Assembly: GCA_947502925.1 (NCBI GenBank) | Contig: CANNBS010000001.1 | Location: 558,001 to 622,000 of the forward strand | Reading direction: 5' to 3' | Source: an uncultured Marinicella sp. | GTDB taxonomy: Bacteria > Pseudomonadota > Gammaproteobacteria > Xanthomonadales > Marinicellaceae | DNA length: 64,000 nucleotides | In this document: in pieces, positions 25,860-35,277 of the stretch | How the letters are laid out: each line of letters opens with the position of its first letter | Position numbering within the stretch: position 1 is the stretch's first letter | The notes under the pieces: generated by a model | Databases searched by the model: none | The model's input: only the letters and a program-made list of their open reading frames with translations | What the model was told of the DNA's origin: nothing | Translations under genes and position numbers: made by a program

Positions 25860-26584
25860 TCAGTGTAGAAAATATCAGTAAATCTTTCGGTGAGGTCACG
25901 GCGGTGGACAATGTGTCTTTACAAGCCCCGGACGGTAAAATCACCGCGCTTTTAGGTGCCAATGGTGCCGGTAAAACCACTTCCATGCGGATGATTTATG
26001 CCCTGATTAAACCCGAAGGCGGTCAGGTGCTGGTGGATGGTATCAACACCCACGAAGATCCGGTGGCGGCGCGGGCGCGCATGGGTGTCTTACCCGATGC
26101 CCGCGGTTTGTATAAACGTCTGACAGCGCGCGAGAACATTGTTTATTTTGGCCGATTACAGGGCATGAAAGAGGCCAAAATCAAAGAGCGCTGTGAAGAA
26201 CTGGTTGATCGTCTGGGCATGGGTGCGTTTATAGACCGGAAAACTGAAGGTTTTTCGCAAGGCCAACGGGTGAAAGTGGCGATTGCCCGGGCTTTAATTC
26301 ATGACCCACAGAATATTTTACTGGATGAGCCCACCAATGGCCTGGATGTTATGAGTACCCGGGCCATTCGGCGGTTTTTAAAAGAACAACGGGCTTTGGG
26401 GAAATGTATTTTGTTTTCTTCTCATGTGATGCAGGAGGTGTCAGCGGTGTGTGATGAGATCACCATCATTGATGGCGGTCGAATTGTGGCCTCGGGCACT
26501 GAAAGTCAGTTGCGGGATAAAACCGGCAGTGATAATTTGGAGGATGCCTTTGTGTCTTTGGTTGGTGGGGAGAAACTGGTATGA
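25856..26584 (+). CDS. ABC exporter ATP-binding protein (NatA-like)
   Basis: 242 residues with Walker A GANGAGKT, signature FSQGQRVKVAIARAL, Walker B ILLDEPTNGLD and switch His in FSSHVMQE. Its sequence is of the NatA/CcmA type that pairs with ABC-2 permeases. ATGA overlaps join it to the peptidase gene upstream and the permease gene downstream. The NatAB family is linked to Na+ export in Bacillus. The substrate here is not evident. Confidence 0.88.
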   Translation: MISVENISKSFGEVTAVDNVSLQAPDGKITALLGANGAGKTTSMRMIYALIKPEGGQVLVDGINTHEDPVAARARMGVLPDARGLYKRLTARENIVYFGRLQGMKEAKIKERCEELVDRLGMGAFIDRKTEGFSQGQRVKVAIARALIHDPQNILLDEPTNGLDVMSTRAIRRFLKEQRALGKCILFSSHVMQEVSAVCDEITIIDGGRIVASGTESQLRDKTGSDNLEDAFVSLVGGEKLV

Positions 26585-27765
26585 ATTTAAAATCATTAAA
26601 AACCGTCTTCTTTAAAGAAGTCCTGGAAAATGCCCGGGATAAACGGACAGTGATGTCATCGATTGTGATGGGTGCGCTGTTCGGCCCGATCTTAATGGTG
26701 ATTATTATGAACACCACCATTAAGATGCAACAGGACAAAGCCGAGCAAAAGTTAGAGGTGCCGGTGATTAACCAGGCAGGCGCCGCCCATTTAATGGACT
26801 TTTTAAGCGCCCAGGATGTGGTTTTGCAAGAACTAAAAGGCAGTCCTGAAGAAGCGATTAAGAATAAAGATCACGATGTGGTGTTGGCCATTTCTGATGA
26901 TTTTGCTGAAGATTTCAGTCAGGGCAGACCGGCTAAAGTGATGCTGTATCATGATGGTTCGGCCAAAGGTGCAGCCAAAGTCAGTGTCAATCGATTACGT
27001 TCTTTGCTGAATGCCTATGACCGAAGTATCGGCACCCAGCGGTTGCAGTTACGCGGTATATCGCCGAATTTAACCAATGTGGTCATGATCGAACAACATG
27101 ATCAGGCCACCAAAGAATCCCGCGGCGCCATGTTATTAACGGTGTTGCCCTATTTTCTGATTATGGGTTTGTTTATGGGCAGTATGTATCTGGCCATTGA
27201 TACCACCGCCGGTGAAAAAGAACGTAAATCCTTAGAACCTTTGTTCCTTAATCCGGTGAAGCGCGACACAGTACTGGCCGGGAAACTGGCGGCCACAGTG
27301 GCGTTTGGTTTATTGACCCTGGTGTTGACCATTGTTGCTTTTAAATTGACCCTGCCCTGGTATCCGTTTGAAAAACTCGGGATGCGCTTTAATATGGGGA
27401 TGCAGGTGATGCTGATTATGCTGCTGGTGCTGGCGCCGCTGGCTTTACTGGCCGGTGCCATTCAGACCATTATCGCGGCCTTTGCCCATTCTTATCGGGA
27501 AGCCCAGACTTATGTGGGTTTAGTACTGATTGTGCCGATGATTCCCAGTATGCTGCTGATGTTTATGCCGATTAAAGAACAGCTGTGGATGATGGCGGTG
27601 CCGATTTTAGGCCAGAATCTGGTGATTAATGAGCTGATGCGGGGTGATGTTGTGGGCTGGGATGCCATTGGCCTGGCCATTGCAGGCACACTGATTGTTG
27701 GTTTGGCACTTGCATGGATTGCGGTGAAGTTGTATAACAGAGAGAAGATGTTATTTACGGATTAA
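26581..27765 (+). CDS. ABC-2 type permease (NatB-like)
   Basis: 394 residues with one N-terminal membrane helix (IVMGALFGPILMVII), a ~140-residue extracytoplasmic domain, and five to six C-terminal membrane segments starting near GAMLLTVLPYFLIMGLF. The TTAGEKERKSLEPLFLNPV loop is characteristic of NatB permeases. It begins inside the stop of the ATPase gene. The extracytoplasmic domain could present cargo delivered by, or related to, the adjacent peptidase. Confidence 0.87.
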   Translation: MNLKSLKTVFFKEVLENARDKRTVMSSIVMGALFGPILMVIIMNTTIKMQQDKAEQKLEVPVINQAGAAHLMDFLSAQDVVLQELKGSPEEAIKNKDHDVVLAISDDFAEDFSQGRPAKVMLYHDGSAKGAAKVSVNRLRSLLNAYDRSIGTQRLQLRGISPNLTNVVMIEQHDQATKESRGAMLLTVLPYFLIMGLFMGSMYLAIDTTAGEKERKSLEPLFLNPVKRDTVLAGKLAATVAFGLLTLVLTIVAFKLTLPWYPFEKLGMRFNMGMQVMLIMLLVLAPLALLAGAIQTIIAAFAHSYREAQTYVGLVLIVPMIPSMLLMFMPIKEQLWMMAVPILGQNLVINELMRGDVVGWDAIGLAIAGTLIVGLALAWIAVKLYNREKMLFTD

Positions 27766-27767
27766 TC

Positions 27768-28301
27768 ATGAAAAGACTAACCCTGATTTGTGCTTTATTC
27801 ATTGGGCTGAATGGCGCTCTGGCGGCTGAAAAAACCATTTACAAATACACCGATGAGCATGGTGTGACGCATTACAGTGAGAAAAAACTGAATGATAATT
27901 ATAAAAAAGCTGACTTACCGGAGTTGTCGGTGGTGGAATCAGTGCCCCCATCACCGGATGCAAACACACAATCGTCGGCTAACGAAGAGCCCATGGCAGC
28001 CGGCAGTGACACGGATATTACGCTGATTAAACCCCAGCCAAAAGAAAACCTGTGGGGAACCGGCGGTGATTTAGCCGTGGCAGTGACGCCATTAAGCGAA
28101 GCGCAAAAGCAAAAATATCAAATTCAATTTGCCTTAAACAGTGATAAAACACCGCCCGGCGATGAAGCCAGTCACACCTTTAAACTGGTGCCGCGCGGTA
28201 CCCATCAGGTGCAGGCTTTTCTGGTGACCCGGGGACAAAATGCGGTGGTCGGTAAAACCGACAAAATCACCGTATATATGCACCAAGCCTCAAAAAAGTA
28301 G
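27768..28301 (+). CDS. Exported DUF4124-domain protein
   Basis: 177 residues with a signal peptide (cleavage after GALA). The DUF4124 motif follows immediately (TIYKYTDEHGVTHYSEKK), a short beta domain common in secreted proteobacterial proteins. A Pro/Ser-rich linker then leads to a second beta-rich domain (about 95-175, FALNSDKTPPGDEASHTFKL) that looks immunoglobulin-like. Function unknown. It starts 2 bases after the permease stop, so it is probably the last member of the peptidase-ABC operon. Confidence 0.75.
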   Translation: MKRLTLICALFIGLNGALAAEKTIYKYTDEHGVTHYSEKKLNDNYKKADLPELSVVESVPPSPDANTQSSANEEPMAAGSDTDITLIKPQPKENLWGTGGDLAVAVTPLSEAQKQKYQIQFALNSDKTPPGDEASHTFKLVPRGTHQVQAFLVTRGQNAVVGKTDKITVYMHQASKK

Positions 28302-28304
28302 ATA

Positions 28305-28363
28305 ACCGGCGCAGTCGTGTCAACCGACTGCAGCCGGTGGTTCGTCCTCGGCCTGGTCAGGAC
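28305..28363 (+). repeat. Two tandem stem-loops between operons
   Basis: The first, 28305-28338, pairs ACCGGCGCAGTCG with CGACTGC-A-GCCGGT (13 bp with one bulged A, 7-base loop). The second, 28344-28363, pairs GTCCT with AGGAC. No T-tract follows, so this is not a classical terminator. The AGGA of the second arm is the only Shine-Dalgarno-like sequence before the kinase gene at 28375. Confidence 0.6.
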
Positions 28364-28374
28364 AACAATTAAGA

Positions 28375-29472
28375 ATGACAAGTCAATGGCTCTTGGTCGG
28401 TATGTCGTTTTTAATATCTGTATTGCTGGCCGAGCAGTCTTTTAGCACACATAATCAGCGCTTAGCGCTTATCGTCTCCCTTGGCTTGGCCTGTACGATC
28501 TTGTTACTTCCTAAAAGTCTATCGATTAATGTGTTTGTGTTATTGTTTTACGGATTTTCGGTCTGTTTATATAGTCGGCTCAGCCGCATCGTCTATGTTT
28601 TTACGTCACTTGTTTTATTGATAATCTTAAGTTTGCTGTTGAGTCATTTAATGACAGCGCAGTGGCTTTGGATTGGCATATGTCTAACATCTTGTGTGGT
28701 TATCGCTGCACAACTTATCCAAAGCGAAACCGTTTATCTCCCATGGAGCCTGTCATTACTATTGGTATCGGCTTTGATGTTAATTGTGCCCGCGTTAAGT
28801 GATAATCTGTTCTTAGCTGCCATCTTGTTATCACTACAGTTATATATTCTGTTAAAATTCACTGGCGTTTTTTCTCAATCAAAAATTGCTCCAAATGTAA
28901 CTGAAATTCAAGCGGCTGAACGCAGCCGAATTTATCAGAATATCCATGATGATGTAGGTGCTGAGTTATTGCGCCTTATTTATGCGCTGGATAACAGCGA
29001 ACAGAAGAAACAAGTAAAGGATATTATGCAACGACTAAGACGGGCGGTCGCACAGACTGCGCAGATAAGTATGGATGTTCGACAACTTTGTGATGATATT
29101 GTTGACTTATGCCGTGAAAGATTATCAGAAGCCAATATAAGGTTTCAATCTGAAACATTAGTTGACTATAATCATGATTTTAGAAATACCCATCCGACCA
29201 CACTGTTACGAATGATGAATGAGTTGTTGAGCAATATTATCCGCCATTCTAAGGCGCAGAACGTACAGCTGACTATTCGCAGTGATAATAAGATGTTTCA
29301 TATTCATCTATCAGATGATGGTTGCGGATTGCCACTAAAAATGAGCGCCACTCAAAGCGGTCGAGGCCTGCGGGGGTTACAAAAAAGAGCCGATGAAATA
29401 AGTGCCGTTGTTAAATGGCAGAATAATTCTGATGCCGGTTTATCCTCAACACTATATTATCCATGGCCATAG
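28375..29472 (+). CDS. NarL-type sensor histidine kinase
   Basis: 365 residues. The first ~165 are five to six membrane helices with little outside the membrane. A HisKA_3-like region follows with His191 (RIYQNIHDDVGAELLRL), then HATPase (NELLSNIIRHSKA, DDGCGLP, GRGLRGLQKRA). The context indicates a partner role with the following LuxR-type regulator, whose start overlaps by 10 bases. The signal is unknown; the compact membrane domain suggests membrane or lipid sensing. A pair of stem-loops precedes the gene. Confidence 0.82.
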   Translation: MTSQWLLVGMSFLISVLLAEQSFSTHNQRLALIVSLGLACTILLLPKSLSINVFVLLFYGFSVCLYSRLSRIVYVFTSLVLLIILSLLLSHLMTAQWLWIGICLTSCVVIAAQLIQSETVYLPWSLSLLLVSALMLIVPALSDNLFLAAILLSLQLYILLKFTGVFSQSKIAPNVTEIQAAERSRIYQNIHDDVGAELLRLIYALDNSEQKKQVKDIMQRLRRAVAQTAQISMDVRQLCDDIVDLCRERLSEANIRFQSETLVDYNHDFRNTHPTTLLRMMNELLSNIIRHSKAQNVQLTIRSDNKMFHIHLSDDGCGLPLKMSATQSGRGLRGLQKRADEISAVVKWQNNSDAGLSSTLYYPWP

Positions 29473-30101
29473 CAAAGGTATTAATCGTCGAGGATTTAGC
29501 TGAAGCACAATGCTGGCTTAAGCAATCGGCTCAACTGGCATTTGCCGGTTGTACTGTTAACATTGCAGAGACGTTATCCAAAGCGCACCATTGCCTTGAG
29601 CAGGATACCTATGATTTGGTGTTATTGGATATTGGCTTACCCGATGGCAGTGGCTTACACTTAATTCAACCCATTTTACAAAAAAATCCAATTGGCTTAG
29701 TGGTGATGGCCACTTTATTTGATGATGACACTCACGTCTTTAGTGCCTTACGTTTAGGCGCTAAAGGCTATATTCTGAAGGACCAGTCTAGAGAGAATCT
29801 GGCACAAATGCTTGTGGGCATCGATCAGGGTCACTTTCCCATTTCTCCGACAATTGCGAACAAGCTATTACATTTTTTCCAACCTGCGCCAACAAGAAAA
29901 AAACTCACACCGCGCGAACAGGACGTGTTAACACTGGTCGCCAAAGGCTATGCAGTACCCGAGGTGGCAGACTTTTTAACCATTAAAAAAAGCACCTGTT
30001 ACGGCTATGTAAAAGACATCTATCGAAAGCTCAAAATAAATTCTCGGGCAGAGGCAGCCATGGAAGCGACTAAAATGGGTTTAATTACACCCAATCATTG
30101 A
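29463..30101 (+). CDS. NarL/FixJ-type response regulator
   Basis: 212 residues: a receiver domain with Asp56 (LVLLDIGLPDGSGL), Thr in VMATLF and Lys in ILKDQS, then a LuxR-type helix-turn-helix (KLTPREQDVLTLVAKGYAVP, and KLKINSRAEAA). It pairs with the overlapping kinase. The GerE helix carries KKSTCYGYVKDIYRKL, with Cys-Tyr-Gly in place of the usual V-K-x-H, a mild deviation from the family pattern. Regulated genes are unknown. Confidence 0.87.
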   Translation: MAIAKVLIVEDLAEAQCWLKQSAQLAFAGCTVNIAETLSKAHHCLEQDTYDLVLLDIGLPDGSGLHLIQPILQKNPIGLVVMATLFDDDTHVFSALRLGAKGYILKDQSRENLAQMLVGIDQGHFPISPTIANKLLHFFQPAPTRKKLTPREQDVLTLVAKGYAVPEVADFLTIKKSTCYGYVKDIYRKLKINSRAEAAMEATKMGLITPNH

Positions 30102-30186
30102 TTTGATTTATATTGTCGTAAGGTATAAGAGGTTTGATTAGAACTGTTTTCGTATTAAGATACCTTTTTTATAACAATTTTTGAAC

Positions 30187-31893
30187 ATGCGCACATCTCA
30201 ATACCACCTTGTCACCCGCAAGGAAACCCCGCAAGACGCCGAAATAATTTCCCACCAACTGATGATCCGAGCCGGTATGGTTCGTAAAATTGGTGCCGGT
30301 TTGTACACCTGGTCGCCGTTGGGTTTTCGGGTATTGCGCAAAGTGGAGGCCATTATTCGTGAAGAAATGAATGCTTCGGGCGCATTGGAGATGCTGATGC
30401 CCGCGGTTCAGCCTAAGGAGTTATGGGAAGAAACCGGGCGAATTGAGGATTTTGGCGGCCAGTTACTGGCGATGACCGATCGTGCCGAGCGTGATTACTT
30501 TTTTGGGCCCACCCATGAAGAAGTGATGACTGAATTTGTCCGTGACGAGGTGACCTCGTATAAGCAATTACCGATTAATTTTTATCAGATTCAGACCAAA
30601 TTCCGGGATGAAATCAGACCGCGTTTCGGGGTGATGCGCTCGCGCGAATTTATCATGAAAGATGCCTATTCTTTTCATTTAACCGCAGAATCACTGGAAG
30701 AAACCTACCGGTTAATGGAACAAACCTACACCAAAATATTAAGCCGGATGGGTCTGAAGTTTCGCTGTGTGCTGGCTGATTCCGGTGCCATCGGCGGTTC
30801 CGGCTCGCAGGAATTTCATGTCATTGCCGACAGTGGTGAAGATGCCATTATGTATTCAGATGACGGTGACTATGCGGCTAATATTGAAAAATGCGAAGCG
30901 GTGAGTTTGTTGTCAGCGCGCGCCGAGCCTGAAAATGAATTAACTGAAGTGGCCACGCCCGATCAGAAAACCATTGAGCAAGTGACTGAATTTTTGGGTG
31001 TTAACGCTGATCAAATGGTGAAAACCTTATTGGTTGAAGGGGTTGAGGGTCCGGTTGCTTTAGTGGTGCGTGGTGATCACCACTTGAGTGAAGTCAAAGC
31101 CGCGCATTTAAGCGAAGTCGCCACACCGCTGCGGTTTCTGGATGACAAGGAAGTACAGGAACTGGCCGGCTGTGATGTGGGTTCGATTGGTGTTAAAGAC
31201 TTAAATTGCCCGATTATTGTTGATTTAACCGTGGCCAATATGAGTGATTTTATCTGCGGTGCCAACAAAGAGGGTTATCATTTGACCGGTGTGAACTGGC
31301 AGCGTGATGCTGAATTTCAGCAGCAAGCCGATATCCGTGAGGCGCAAGCAGGCGACCCAAGTCCGGATGGTCAGGGCATATTAAAACAGGCCCGTGGCAT
31401 CGAAGTGGGGCATATTTTTCAATTGGGCGATAAATATTCAAAAGCCATGAACGCTGTGGTTCTGGATGAAAACGGTCGTTCTCAGGCGCTGCAAATGGGT
31501 TGTTATGGCATGGGTGTATCACGCCTGGTGGCAGCAGCCATTGAACAAAGTCATGATGACAACGGCATTATCTGGCCGTCGGCTTTGGCACCGTTTCAAG
31601 TGGCGTTATTGCCCATGAATTATCAAAAATCGGTGCAGGTTAAACGCACCGCTGATGAACTCTATGAAAAACTGACAAAAGCCGGTTACGAAGTGATTTT
31701 GGATGATCGTAAAGTCCGACCGGGATTTATGCTGTCTGATTTTGAATTACTGGGCATTCCGCATCAGGTGATTATCGGTGACCGTTCTCTGGATGAGGGC
31801 TTTGTGGAATACCGTCATCGGCAGAAAATGGAAAAACAAAAAATTGAGCATGCTAAAATATTCGATTTCCTGACCCAGCATACTAACTTATGA
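30187..31893 (+). CDS. proS: Prolyl-tRNA synthetase (bacterial type)
   Basis: 568 residues from the ATG at 30187; MRTSQYHLVTRKETPQDAE aligns with the E. coli ProS start, so an upstream TTG is rejected. Class II motifs are clear: motif 1 region GLYTWSPLGFRVLRKVE, motif 2 NFYQIQTKFRDEIRPRFG, motif 3 GCYGMGVSRLVAAAIEQ. The Ala-tRNA(Pro) editing (INS) domain sits between motifs 2 and 3 (about 230-385), and the anticodon-binding domain follows. It charges tRNA-Pro with proline. A methyltransferase gene overlaps its stop. Confidence 0.97.
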   Translation: MRTSQYHLVTRKETPQDAEIISHQLMIRAGMVRKIGAGLYTWSPLGFRVLRKVEAIIREEMNASGALEMLMPAVQPKELWEETGRIEDFGGQLLAMTDRAERDYFFGPTHEEVMTEFVRDEVTSYKQLPINFYQIQTKFRDEIRPRFGVMRSREFIMKDAYSFHLTAESLEETYRLMEQTYTKILSRMGLKFRCVLADSGAIGGSGSQEFHVIADSGEDAIMYSDDGDYAANIEKCEAVSLLSARAEPENELTEVATPDQKTIEQVTEFLGVNADQMVKTLLVEGVEGPVALVVRGDHHLSEVKAAHLSEVATPLRFLDDKEVQELAGCDVGSIGVKDLNCPIIVDLTVANMSDFICGANKEGYHLTGVNWQRDAEFQQQADIREAQAGDPSPDGQGILKQARGIEVGHIFQLGDKYSKAMNAVVLDENGRSQALQMGCYGMGVSRLVAAAIEQSHDDNGIIWPSALAPFQVALLPMNYQKSVQVKRTADELYEKLTKAGYEVILDDRKVRPGFMLSDFELLGIPHQVIIGDRSLDEGFVEYRHRQKMEKQKIEHAKIFDFLTQHTNL

Positions 31894-32489
31894 GTCGAAA
31901 GATCGGAAATTCGCTGAAAGATTCTGCGCTCTTTTTGCAACACGCCATTAAGCATCCACTGCAAGTGGGCTATTTACTGCCTTCATCACCGTGGTTGATT
32001 GAGGAAATCGCAGCCACCGCCGAACTGGCCGGCAAAAAAAGGGTTGTTGAATTGGGTCCGGGTACCGGTGGTACCACAAAAGGCCTGCTGGCGGCCATGG
32101 ATGACGATGCTGAATTGATTACGGTGGAAATCAATCCCAAATTTATCGCCCACATGAAAAAGACCATCGATGATAAACGACTGAGTATTGATGCCAGTGG
32201 TGCCCAGCACCTTAAGGATATTATCGACAAACGCAATTGGTCCAATGTGGATGTGATTGTTTCGGGCATTCCTTTTACCACCCTGCCCAAAGGCATGGAC
32301 CAGGAAATCATGACAGCCATCCACGCCACGCTTAAGCCCGGTGGTGTGTTTTTGGCGTACCAATTACGTGATCATGTCAGTGCCCTGGCCGTGCCTCGTT
32401 TTGGCCAACCAAGCAAGAAAAAAGTCACCTTTAAAAATTTCCCGCCCATGAAAATCTTTACCTGGCGTAAGGGCCTCAACGGTCAATAA
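31890..32489 (+). CDS. Class I SAM methyltransferase (phospholipid N-methyltransferase-like)
   Basis: 199 residues. The SAM-binding motif is VVELGPGTGGTTKGLL, with acidic motif II ELITVEIN. The opening (LKDSALFLQHAIKHPLQVGY, LLPSSPWLIEEI) is typical of PmtA-like phospholipid methyltransferases and rRNA-dimethylase-like proteins. Conserved SGIPFTTLP follows. It is coupled to proS by ATGA overlap. The target could be phosphatidylethanolamine or another amine; this cannot be settled here. Confidence 0.75.
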   Translation: MSRKIGNSLKDSALFLQHAIKHPLQVGYLLPSSPWLIEEIAATAELAGKKRVVELGPGTGGTTKGLLAAMDDDAELITVEINPKFIAHMKKTIDDKRLSIDASGAQHLKDIIDKRNWSNVDVIVSGIPFTTLPKGMDQEIMTAIHATLKPGGVFLAYQLRDHVSALAVPRFGQPSKKKVTFKNFPPMKIFTWRKGLNGQ

Positions 32490-32573
32490 ACGTTCTAATT
32501 ATGAATAATTAATACTTTCAGCAACCAGCGTTTTTGGCTACAATCATTATTTATGTACTAACGTATCGGTGAT

Positions 32574-35207
32574 ATGACTGCCAATTTGTTAAAAAATAAA
32601 GATCTGGGCTTGTTTGTGACAAGCTTGTTGATGACCCTGTTGGCCTATTTCGCCAGCGATCAATGGCTGTGGTCACTGCTAATTGTCAATGTGCTCACGC
32701 TGTCCGGATTTCTGTTTACGCTGCCGATTATTTTTGAGCGATATGATAATCATGTGTCTTATCAGGTTGATTGGATTATACCGCTGGTTGCGGCCGGTTT
32801 TTTAGCGCTTGGTTTTTGGTTTATCCAAACAGTCAACGAAGCCCTGATGGTTTCTTTATGGCTTATTTGGGTGCTGGCCATTATGCTTTTTAAACAGTTA
32901 GAGCCTAAAGAAACAGCCTTGATTGCGGCTGTACCGGCCTTAAGCTTACTGGCTTTGTTTATTATATTACCCGGCACCGAAATGCAGGTAAGTCAGCCGT
33001 TTTTATTTGCTATTATTCTGGTGGTCACTTGTTTAGCCATGGTGGCGACTAAATTGTTTGTTTACGATGTGGCTGTTGCAGAAGAGAAAAAAACCGAACC
33101 GCTGCCGGACAGCATCGCTAAACAGGTTAAGCGCGCAGAAGAAGCCAAAAAGCAAAGCCAACAGTTAAAAGAAGAGGTCAAGGATTTAAAGGTTAAATTA
33201 TCCGCTGCGGAAATGGCCAAAATGGAATTTCTGGCCACCATGAGCCATGAGATTCGAACCCCCCTGAACGGTATCGTGCCCCTGTTAGACATTGTTATGG
33301 ATACGGAGCTGAATGATTTTCAGAAAGATTATCTCAGCACCGCCCACACCTCTGCCACACAGATGCAAAAATTAATCGATGATTTGCTGGATTATTCGAA
33401 AGTGGAAGCCGGTAAATTAACCATCGAAATGACCGCATTAAAAGTGCGTAAGGTGATCGAAGAAGTGTTGGATAATTTAAGCGCTTCGGCTGAACGTAAA
33501 GGGCTTGACATTGAAACCAACATTGATGATCAAATCAGTCCGTTACTGCGTGGCGATCCGATTCGCTTGCGTCAGGTGCTAACCAATTTATTGTCTAATG
33601 CCATTAAATTTTCTGACCGCGGCACGGTGACTGTGGAGGCTAAGAAAGTCAAAAACTATGCCAGTAAAGAACTGATTCGTTTTGTGGTGAAAGATGAGGG
33701 CATTGGTATCAGTGAAGACCAGCAGGACAAGCTTTTTAACGCCTTTACCCAAGGTGATAATTCCTCCACCCGAAAATTTGGCGGTACCGGTTTAGGCTTA
33801 ACCATCAGTCAGAAAATTGTTGATCTTCTGAAAGGTAAAATGGGGGTTGAATCAAAAAAAGGGCTCGGCAGTACCTTTTGGTTTGAAATTCCTTTTTCAA
33901 AATCAGTCAATGACACCAGTTCTGATGAATCTGAAATTAGCCAATATCAGGCTGTCTTAATCAACACCAATCCGGTTCTGTTTAAGCGATTAACGGCCGA
34001 TTTAGAACATGCCATGGTTAAAGTACAGAGTTCATTGAATTACCAACATGCCATGTCACGTATTCAGGCCTCACGCGGTATCAGAGATCAAAAGCATACC
34101 CTGTTATTTATTGACTTTGACACCAATGCCAAGACCTTTCGGCAGATTCTGACCTTGGTGGAAAAAGGCGATATGAATGATATATGGATATGTGCTGTGA
34201 CCAAATCCGAACATATTGCCGGTGTTAAACAGTACCCCAATATTCAGGTCATTAAAGCGGATGAAAACATCGAAATGATTATCCGCGAATTTGAACGGCG
34301 GTTCAATCCAGATGAGGCTTCAGCAGAAACATCAACGACACAACATGGTTCAGAAGTTACCACAGAGGACGCTTCTCAGTCGCACAAATTAACCCGTCAA
34401 AAGCTCGATCAGATTTCTAAAACAGTGTTATTGGTTGAGGATAATGAAGTCAATTTAAAAGTGGCTCAGAAACTTATTGATTACATTGGTTTTCCTTTTG
34501 ATGTCGCTGAAAATGGCATGCAGGCGCTGGATAAAGCAAAGAATACCCGCTATCGTTTAATTCTCATGGATTGCCAGATGCCGGTGATGGATGGCTATCA
34601 CAGTACCCGCCGCATCCGTCGTTATGAAGAAGAGAATAACCTGCCCCATACCCCGATTATTGCCATGACTGCTAACGCCATGTTGGGTGACAAGGAAAAG
34701 TGCTTAGAAGCCGGTATGGACGACTATATGTCGAAACCATTAAACCGCTATTTACTGGAAAAAACCTTAAAAAAATGGGATCCATTTGCCAGCAATGAAG
34801 CAGTAAAAGCTGATCGCCCAGCGCAAACCGACGACGCTTTAAAAGCCATCAACCCGAAATGGCTCAACGTCAAAGCCCTGGCGGAAATCAAGGAATTCAT
34901 GGGTGAAGAAACCGATGATTTACTGGATTTATTTCAGCAAGAAACCCCGGCCATGATTGATAAGCTAAAAAGCCTGCGTCAGCAGCCGGATTTTGAACAG
35001 GTTCGACAGCTTGCGCATACCCTGAAATCAACTGGTGCCAATATTGGTGCCACCGGTTTCAGTCACTTTAGTAAAAAAATGGAAGCGGCAGCTGTCGCCA
35101 AGGATGCAGATTCAGTCAAAGATAACATCACCAAAGTCATGAAATCTTATCAGCTGACCATTGCTGAAATAGAAAAATATCAAAAAGTCAGCGATTCATC
35201 ACATTAG
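32574..35207 (+). CDS. Hybrid sensor histidine kinase with two receiver domains and Hpt
   Basis: 877 residues: five or so N-terminal membrane helices (to ~165), a charged coiled coil (~180-215), HisKA with His225 (TMSHEIRTPLNG), HATPase (NLLSNAIKFS, GTGLGLTIS), a degenerate receiver (~455-570) that lacks the usual acidic pair, a canonical receiver with Asp666 (LILMDCQMPVMDG), and an Hpt domain with His815 (LAHTLKSTGANIG). This is a BarA/TorS-like full phosphorelay. No periplasmic sensor domain is present. The output regulator is not adjacent. Confidence 0.9.
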   Translation: MTANLLKNKDLGLFVTSLLMTLLAYFASDQWLWSLLIVNVLTLSGFLFTLPIIFERYDNHVSYQVDWIIPLVAAGFLALGFWFIQTVNEALMVSLWLIWVLAIMLFKQLEPKETALIAAVPALSLLALFIILPGTEMQVSQPFLFAIILVVTCLAMVATKLFVYDVAVAEEKKTEPLPDSIAKQVKRAEEAKKQSQQLKEEVKDLKVKLSAAEMAKMEFLATMSHEIRTPLNGIVPLLDIVMDTELNDFQKDYLSTAHTSATQMQKLIDDLLDYSKVEAGKLTIEMTALKVRKVIEEVLDNLSASAERKGLDIETNIDDQISPLLRGDPIRLRQVLTNLLSNAIKFSDRGTVTVEAKKVKNYASKELIRFVVKDEGIGISEDQQDKLFNAFTQGDNSSTRKFGGTGLGLTISQKIVDLLKGKMGVESKKGLGSTFWFEIPFSKSVNDTSSDESEISQYQAVLINTNPVLFKRLTADLEHAMVKVQSSLNYQHAMSRIQASRGIRDQKHTLLFIDFDTNAKTFRQILTLVEKGDMNDIWICAVTKSEHIAGVKQYPNIQVIKADENIEMIIREFERRFNPDEASAETSTTQHGSEVTTEDASQSHKLTRQKLDQISKTVLLVEDNEVNLKVAQKLIDYIGFPFDVAENGMQALDKAKNTRYRLILMDCQMPVMDGYHSTRRIRRYEEENNLPHTPIIAMTANAMLGDKEKCLEAGMDDYMSKPLNRYLLEKTLKKWDPFASNEAVKADRPAQTDDALKAINPKWLNVKALAEIKEFMGEETDDLLDLFQQETPAMIDKLKSLRQQPDFEQVRQLAHTLKSTGANIGATGFSHFSKKMEAAAVAKDADSVKDNITKVMKSYQLTIAEIEKYQKVSDSSH

Positions 35208-35277
35208 TCACTTGTTTTGCTTGAGTCGATCGTGACTCGGGTGTACATTGTGCTGTTTTATTCGCACTGACCTTTTT

